In this document: positions 29,205 to 33,119 of the stretch, piece by piece
Layout of the letters: each line of letters begins with the position of its first letter
How positions within the stretch are numbered: the first letter of the stretch is position 1
Source of the DNA: a virus
Virus record (IMG/VR): IMGVR_UViG_3300010430_000300
Span: 1 to 33,119 of that record
Strand: one strand, 5' to 3'
DNA length: 33,119 nucleotides
Translations under genes and position numbers: made by a program
The notes under the pieces: model-generated
Database searches by the model: none
Told to the model about the DNA's origin: nothing
Seen by the model: only the letters and a program-made list of their open reading frames with translations

Positions 29205-29663
29205 ATGGTAGAACTCACAAACTGTGCGATCAAGAGCGGCAAGTTGACGAGCCACGAAGGCTCGGACGGGCCGTACATCAAGTGCGAGTTAAAGCTGGAG
29301 GCGGACCTAACGACGGAGGCCTCCAAGGCGCTTGCCTGCGAAGGCGCGCTTGCGGACGGTCTCCCGGCCTTCACGATCCCGAAGACCCGGATCAAGAAGG
29401 GCGGCGACAAGAAGAACCCCCACGCCCTGGAACTCTTCGACGGCGACGGGAACGGCGCCCTAGCGATCCCGTACTGCTCGGTCCATGCGATCAAGGCGAA
29501 GAACAGTGGAGGGCTTGCCCGAGCGGACATCACGGTCCACGTGAACGACCCGCTGGCTCACGCGGTGATCGAATTCGCGACCGAGAAGTCCGGCATGGTC
29601 GGGAGCGTGCGGATGGACGCCTCGGAGAGCGCTGATCCGGAGCAAACGGAACTCGCCGCGTAG
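29205..29663 (+). CDS. Unknown acidic protein, possible ssDNA-binding role
   Basis: A 152-residue protein with a CGGAGG site before ATG 29205. Beta-prone pattern (CAIKSGKLTSHEGSDGPYIK, CELKLEADL, then IPYCSVHAIKAKNSGGLARA, DITVHVNDPL) and an acidic C-terminal tail (DASESADPEQTELAA), reminiscent of OB-fold SSB proteins, which also have acidic ends. Not confirmed; position between replication and recombination genes supports a nucleic-acid role. Confidence 0.5.
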   Translation: MVELTNCAIKSGKLTSHEGSDGPYIKCELKLEADLTTEASKALACEGALADGLPAFTIPKTRIKKGGDKKNPHALELFDGDGNGALAIPYCSVHAIKAKNSGGLARADITVHVNDPLAHAVIEFATEKSGMVGSVRMDASESADPEQTELAA

Positions 29664-29665
29664 CT

Positions 29666-30157
29666 ATGACGATCGAGCAGCAGAGGAAGGCGTTTCAGGT
29701 CCGCTCGCGGCAGATGCGACAGAGCATCCTAACCCGCGAGCGGGAACGCTCGGAGAGATCCGGGAAGGCCGTCACGCTGACCATGACGCTGTACGAGTGG
29801 CGAGAGTTCTTGATGGACCGGCGAGCCCGGAGCATTGGAGAGAGCTTGGGGTGGATCTGCTGTTACTGCCGCTCGCTGACACGCGTAGGGGGCATCAGCG
29901 TAGACCACGCAAAGCCCCTGGCGCGTGGCGGTAGTAGCGATCGGGACAACCTGGCCGTCTGCTGCCGCCGCTGCAACAAGCTCAAGGGAAACATGCTGGC
30001 CAAAGACTTCAAAGCGCTTATGCAGGCGCTCTGGGACATGGATGAACGGTCGGCCTCGGATGTCACGCGGCGGATGCTGTCGCAGCGCCAGCACGGTTGG
30101 GGCGGCAAGGCAAAGAAGGAGGAAGGGGATGGCAAACGCGAAAACGATACTACTTGA
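29666..30157 (+). CDS. HNH endonuclease
   Basis: A 163-residue protein. WICCYC at 63-68 gives a Cys65-X2-Cys68 knuckle, SVDHAKPLARGG the catalytic Asp80-His81 pair, then Asn95 and VCCRRCNKLKGN with the second Cys100-X2-Cys103 pair: a complete HNH of the McrA type. N-terminal basic helix (FQVRSRQMRQSILTRERERS). It may act in replication, recombination or as a homing/mobile nuclease. The last part overlaps a strong ribosome-binding site for the next frame. Confidence 0.88.
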   Translation: MTIEQQRKAFQVRSRQMRQSILTRERERSERSGKAVTLTMTLYEWREFLMDRRARSIGESLGWICCYCRSLTRVGGISVDHAKPLARGGSSDRDNLAVCCRRCNKLKGNMLAKDFKALMQALWDMDERSASDVTRRMLSQRQHGWGGKAKKEEGDGKRENDTT

Positions 30158-30302
30158 GACGACGAAGGTCCCAGTAGGCCGGAGAATTACCTCTATCCAG
30201 GGGTTGCTGGCCCGCAGACAGCCCACGCTACAAGGCAATCGGCAACAGCATGGCCGTCCCGGTTGTGCGCTGGATTGGCGAGCGTATCGACCACGTAGAT
30301 AA
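30129..30302 (+). CDS. Short frame with strong ribosome-binding site ahead of the methyltransferase remnant
   Basis: ATG 30129 is preceded by AAGGAGGAAGGGG, the strongest such site in the window, and lies in the last codons of the HNH gene. The 57-residue product (MANAKTILLETTKVPVGRR at its start) continues through the remnant in the wrong frame, ending RAYRPRR. It probably marks the original start of a now internally deleted gene. Stable expression as a protein is doubtful. Confidence 0.3.
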   Translation: MANAKTILLETTKVPVGRRITSIQGLLARRQPTLQGNRQQHGRPGCALDWRAYRPRR

Positions 30303-30324
30303 AGCGACGCGGAGGGCGGCATGA
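30178..30324 (+). pseudogene. Decayed C-terminal end of a cytosine-C5 DNA methyltransferase
   Basis: In the frame after TAG 30175, the text reads PADSPRYKAIGNSMAVPVV, then RWIGERIDHVDKATRRAA and TGA at 30322-30324. RYKAIGNSMAVPV is the conserved motif X end of Dcm-type cytosine-C5 methyltransferases. Neither the AdoMet-binding motif nor the Pro-Cys catalytic motif is present upstream; only about 48 codons remain, and weak traces of the family (PENY in the second frame) suggest frameshifts. The stop still overlaps the resolvase ATG as ATGA, so the intact gene once stood in this operon. Confidence 0.7.
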
Positions 30325-30599
30325 ACGCAGGAGCAAAGGGATACCGCAACGAGCGGAAGACGATCGCTCACTTTGAGGCCCTGGGTTACGAGTGCGTTCG
30401 CTCCGGCGGTAGCAAGGGCGTCTTCGATTTGGTCTGCATCAGCAGCACGGATATCGTCCTGGCTCAAGTCAAGAGCAACCGCAACGTGGGGCCTGATGAG
30501 CGGGAGGCTATGAGGCAATTTCCGGCCCCGCCGAACGCTCGGAAGCTGTGTGTGCGGTGGGACGACCGGAAGCGACAGCCGCGAGTGACGGAAGTCTAG
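30321..30599 (+). CDS. Holliday-junction resolvase-like nuclease
   Basis: A 92-residue protein of the small PD-(D/E)XK type: Glu11 in the first helix (NERKTIAHFEALGYECVRS), GSKGVFDLVCI with Asp36, and AQVKSNR with Gln49 and Lys51. Most family members have Glu where this has Gln49 (E-V-K); some phage relatives carry Gln. A basic beta end (LCVRWDDRKRQPRVTEV) follows. It would cut branched DNA during phage recombination or packaging, next to an Erf annealase. Confidence 0.72.
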   Translation: MNAGAKGYRNERKTIAHFEALGYECVRSGGSKGVFDLVCISSTDIVLAQVKSNRNVGPDEREAMRQFPAPPNARKLCVRWDDRKRQPRVTEV

Positions 30600-30637
30600 G
30601 CGGTGGGGGATCGAGAGGGAGTGGAGGTGGAGATCGA

Positions 30638-31639
30638 ATGCCAGGACTAACTGGAGCAATGGCCCGATGCGCGGACGCCGTGTCTTACCTGCAAAAGTCG
30701 GGGCAGTACCGAGGCGGCGGGGGCGGTAGCTTCGCCTACTCGACTGAATCGGACGTGAAGCGCGAGTTCCGGCGAGCCTTCGCGCGGCACGGGATTCTCT
30801 TCTCGATCTCCGAGGAGTCCATCGAGACCAACCCGCACAAAAAGGCGGACGGGTCCAACTCGGGATACCTGACGACTGTCAGCCTGAAGTTCACGCTGAC
30901 CCACGTCGAATCCGGCGAGTGGCTGGAATTCCGAGGCAGCGGTACGGGCTACGACTCGACAGATAAGAGCGTCGGGAAGGCGTACTCCTACGCGGTCAAG
31001 ACGTGGCTGCTGAACTCGTTCCTTGTCGAGACCGGAGAGGACAACGAGCGCGACGACAATGACGAGCAGATCCACGCGGAGGCGATCGAGGATTCGTTCA
31101 CTCAACTCCGCAAGAAGCTGATGGCGATGCGGCCCGCCCAGGAGAAGGGGAAGACGGGGCCAGGCGCGCGCGCCTACGCGGATGCACTGGCGAAGTTTAA
31201 GTCCCGCTCGGGCCACGAGGTAACCCACACGTCTGAGTTCGTCAACCGGGCCGATGCTGTAGCTTGCCGAATTTTCCTGGAGCGCCTGATCGAGCAGTGG
31301 GTCAAGGAAGACTTCGAGGCCGAGGGGCCACAGAAGGCGTCCATCCACGGCGTGGACCCTCCCGACCCCAAGAAATCGCGGCGCACCAAGGCCGCCAAGA
31401 AGTCCCCGTCCGCTGGTTCTCCCGACGGGACCGAGCAACCCGAGCAAGCGTCGCGGGATGCAGACTCGGGTTGCTCGTTAGCGGACTTCACGGAGGAAGA
31501 GCAGCAGATGGTTCGCGAATGGCTCGGCCAGGAGCACGGACCCCAGACGCCGGAAGAGGCGGACGCCTATCTCGCCAAGTGCGGGAAAAACCCAGGCCAG
31601 GTGATCGAAGAGATGCGCGCGTGGAGGGAGTCGCGATGA
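30638..31639 (+). CDS. Erf-family single-strand annealing recombinase
   Basis: A 333-residue protein from ATG 30638 (AGGTGGAG upstream); the frame open from 30548 would overlap the resolvase. The N-terminal 180 residues show the Erf pattern: VKREFRRAFARHGILFSISE, LTTVSLKFTLTHVESGEWLE, GSGTGYDSTDKSVGKAYSYA and KTWLLNSFLVETGEDNERDD. A Lys/Arg/Pro linker (PKKSRRTKAAKKSPSAG) then leads to a short C-terminal domain (DFTEEEQQMVREWLGQEHG). It pairs complementary single strands during circularisation or recombination repair. Confidence 0.87.
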   Translation: MPGLTGAMARCADAVSYLQKSGQYRGGGGGSFAYSTESDVKREFRRAFARHGILFSISEESIETNPHKKADGSNSGYLTTVSLKFTLTHVESGEWLEFRGSGTGYDSTDKSVGKAYSYAVKTWLLNSFLVETGEDNERDDNDEQIHAEAIEDSFTQLRKKLMAMRPAQEKGKTGPGARAYADALAKFKSRSGHEVTHTSEFVNRADAVACRIFLERLIEQWVKEDFEAEGPQKASIHGVDPPDPKKSRRTKAAKKSPSAGSPDGTEQPEQASRDADSGCSLADFTEEEQQMVREWLGQEHGPQTPEEADAYLAKCGKNPGQVIEEMRAWRESR

Positions 31640-32445
31640 AGGAGCGACCGATTCCATTCAATGGCGAGATGGTCCGCGCGGTTCTCGCGGGGACGAAAAC
31701 GCAGACGCGGCGGATTGTCAAAGAAAGGCCTGTAGCTTCTGGTGTGGGGTGGAATCAGTGGTGGTCCGAGAAGGCTCAGGCCCACGTCAAGGACGAGCAC
31801 TATGCCAAGCTCCACTGCCCCTACGGCGTTCCCGGCGATCGGTTGTGGGTTCGCGAGACCCATGCAACATCACAATTTGACGGGAGGCCTGCGCGGCGCG
31901 TGGCTTATCGGGCTGACGGCACCTATGGGGCATGGTCGAGCGACGGAGAGGATCGCCACTTCATTCGCCACGGACAGGACTACCGGCCATTCGCCGTCAA
32001 TAGACAGGATCGGTTGATGCACCCGGCCTACTACGGGGACAAGTGGCGCCCATCAATCCACATGCCGCGCTGGGCCTCCCGCATCACGCTCGAAGTGGCC
32101 GACGTGCGCGTCGAGCGGGTTCAGGACATCAGCGAGGCGGACGCGAAGGCGGAGGGCATTAGCCCTCTCTTCTCGAAAGGTGAGATAGGAAGAGGAGCAT
32201 CGTACCGCGCCGACATTGATATCGACCCGATGCCTTGGACTAACTATCTGTGGCATGGAAGGGTGGGGTTGACGCGGGCTCAGATCGAGGGATGGCATCA
32301 CCAGTACAGCAGCTACAAAACCGCAATCGGGTCGTTCTCGTCGCTCTGGGAACTTATCAACGCCGATCGCGGCTTTGGATGGGCCGAGAACCCCTGGGTT
32401 TGGGTGGTCGAGTTCAAGGGAGTGGAAGGGGAGGGGCAGTTATGA
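31636..32445 (+). CDS. ASCH/PUA-like phage protein
   Basis: A 269-residue protein whose ATG overlaps the Erf stop as ATGA. The start MKERPIPFNGEMVRAVLAGT and KTQTRRIVKERP is the hallmark of a large phage family with an ASCH/PUA-like barrel, thought to bind RNA or modified nucleotides. Later segments are GDRLWVRETHATSQFD, RWASRITLEVADVRVERVQD, ISEADAKAEGI and FSSLWELINADRGFGWAENP, with WVWVVEFKGV closing the barrel. The exact job is unknown. Confidence 0.75.
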   Translation: MKERPIPFNGEMVRAVLAGTKTQTRRIVKERPVASGVGWNQWWSEKAQAHVKDEHYAKLHCPYGVPGDRLWVRETHATSQFDGRPARRVAYRADGTYGAWSSDGEDRHFIRHGQDYRPFAVNRQDRLMHPAYYGDKWRPSIHMPRWASRITLEVADVRVERVQDISEADAKAEGISPLFSKGEIGRGASYRADIDIDPMPWTNYLWHGRVGLTRAQIEGWHHQYSSYKTAIGSFSSLWELINADRGFGWAENPWVWVVEFKGVEGEGQL

Positions 32446-32696
32446 GGCACTGCTCTGTCTGTAAATCACCCGCTCCGATTGGCTGGACCCGTTGCCACGA
32501 GTGCAACCGCAGGCACCAGGCGGAGCGAAGGCGTTTGCGTATTCCCCTGAAGTCCCCGCTCGCCGAGCGCATCAGGGATCTCAAGGAACGCCGTCCATAT
32601 CTAAGCCAGCGGGACATAGCGCGGATTCAGAAGTGCGACCAGACCACAGTCAGCGCGGCGCTGAGGGGATTTCCCGCAGCGGTGGAGGCACGATGA
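32442..32696 (+). CDS. Zinc-ribbon plus HTH protein
   Basis: An 84-residue protein, ATG overlapping the previous stop as ATGA. HCSVCKSPAPIGWTRCHECN holds two Cys-X2-Cys pairs, and a basic helix (RHQAERRRLRIPLK) leads to a helix-turn-helix (RPYLSQRDIARIQKCDQTTV, SAALRGF). A small transcription regulator is the natural reading. Confidence 0.7.
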   Translation: MRHCSVCKSPAPIGWTRCHECNRRHQAERRRLRIPLKSPLAERIRDLKERRPYLSQRDIARIQKCDQTTVSAALRGFPAAVEAR

Positions 32697-32881
32697 TCGG
32701 ACGACTTGCGGCCCACATGCGGGCACTTGAGGAAGCGGACAAGCAGCGCAAGGCACAGCTTGAGCACGAACTCGAAGTGCGCGGGCTATCGCCGTTGCGC
32801 GTGCCGAAGGTGCACATCATAGGGCTAGGCGTCATGGTGCTGGCGACATTGGCGGTTGGGTGGATCGGAGGGGCGGCATGA
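32693..32881 (+). CDS. Small protein with helical start and one membrane helix
   Basis: A 62-residue protein with ATGA overlap at both ends. Charged helix first ([26 protein letters not shown]), then a membrane segment at about 41-60 ([20 protein letters not shown]). Tail-anchored, cytoplasmic helix inside. Function unknown; it joins the series of small membrane proteins in this phage. Confidence 0.65.
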   Translation: MIGRLAAHMRALEEADKQRKAQLEHELEVRGLSPLRVPKVHIIGLGVMVLATLAVGWIGGAA

Positions 32882-33119
32882 GCGACAAGGATCGACTACT
32901 GACTGGCGTGATCGAGTGGAATAGGTGGCGATTCGGAGACGGCGTGGGGCATCGACCGAACCTCTCCGGGGCGGACCTCTCCGTGGCGGACCTCTCCGGG
33001 GCGGACCTCTCCGGGGCGGACCTCTCCGTGGCGGACCTCTCCGGGGCGGACCTCTCCGTGGCGAACCTCTCCAGGGCAAACCTCTACGGGGCGGACCTCT
33101 CCAGGGCGGACCTCTCCAG
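32878..33119 (+). CDS. Pentapeptide-repeat protein (3' partial)
   Basis: ATG 32878 overlaps the previous stop. After a helical lead ([20 protein letters not shown]), the frame runs into about eleven A(D/N)LSx repeats from 32959 to the window end, where it is cut. At DNA level the repeats are near-identical 15-mers (cggacctctccgggg type). Pentapeptide-repeat proteins fold as a four-sided helix; some mimic DNA and bind gyrase (Qnr, MfpA). In an early phage operon an anti-defence or gyrase-modulating role is possible, but not shown. Confidence 0.8.
   Translation, partial: MSDKDRLLTGVIEWNRWRFGDGVGHRPNLSGADLSVADLSGADLSGADLSVADLSGADLSVANLSRANLYGADLSRADLS
32959..33119 (+). repeat. Tandem 15-bp repeats coding the pentapeptides
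   Basis: About 10.7 copies of a 15-base unit based on GACCTCTCCGGGGCG, differing mainly in GGGG versus GTGG or AGGG and GAC versus AAC. The near identity at DNA level, including third positions, points to recent expansion or gene conversion rather than old divergence. It continues past the window edge. Confidence 0.85.

Noticed and set aside
32825-33079. Leftward frame rich in PRRGP repeats opposite the pentapeptide gene
   Set aside because: It is the antisense shadow of the 15-bp repeats; it has no ribosome-binding site and no coding context on that strand.
1-33119. CRISPR array, insertion sequence, integrase or complete toxin-antitoxin pair
   Set aside because: No spaced identical repeats, transposase or recombinase motifs were found, and the RHH genes have no recognisable toxin partner.

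Overview
The window is a near gap-free, GC-rich stretch of a tailed double-stranded DNA phage (or prophage) genome. The gene set is that of a long-tailed siphovirus: terminase, portal, Mu F-like head protein, protease/scaffold, decoration protein, major capsid protein, head-tail connectors, two tail-tube-like proteins, a frameshifted G/GT chaperone pair and a 973-residue tape measure. No sheath, baseplate wedge, integrase or excisionase is visible. The host cannot be named. High GC, frequent GTG and TTG starts, sigma70-like promoters and a GH108-type muramidase fit a GC-rich, probably Gram-negative bacterium; this is inference. Gene order is compact, with many ATGA, GTGA, TTGA and TAATG overlaps that imply translational coupling.

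Layout. 1-2938: end of a secreted-looking protein and a 901-residue fibre-like protein with an apparent signal peptide. 2942-4820: lysis cassette (two-TM holin candidate, GH108 muramidase, two small membrane proteins). 4828-4856: a promoter almost touching the start of a ParB-methyltransferase fusion. 4867-11333: packaging and portal module (HTH small-terminase candidate, several tiny membrane proteins, an HNH-like remnant, large terminase, a small winged-helix protein, portal, Mu F-like protein). 11334-11519: noncoding stretch with a terminator-like hairpin and a tRNA-like fragment. 11520-18509: head, connector and tail-tube genes, including a probable scaffold translated from an internal start and a -1 frameshift. 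18506-24168: tape measure, tail hub with a LamG-like domain, and two small genes. 24029-25669: leftward operon of two ribbon-helix-helix (RHH) regulators, a membrane-anchored FxLyD-type protein and a small ORF. 25683-33119: rightward early operon beginning with a third RHH regulator, then regulatory and unknown genes, a replication protein with a possible internal origin, an HNH nuclease, a decayed cytosine methyltransferase, a resolvase-like nuclease, an Erf annealase, an ASCH-like protein, a zinc-ribbon/HTH protein, a small membrane protein and a pentapeptide-repeat protein cut by the window end.

The most interesting parts are: the divergent RHH/RHH control region with split inverted repeats around a good promoter; the cytosine methyltransferase remnant whose stop still couples to the next gene; the repeat and hairpin cluster inside the replication gene; the duplicated tail-tube proteins; the nested scaffold start; and the set of tiny membrane proteins in the packaging and early operons.
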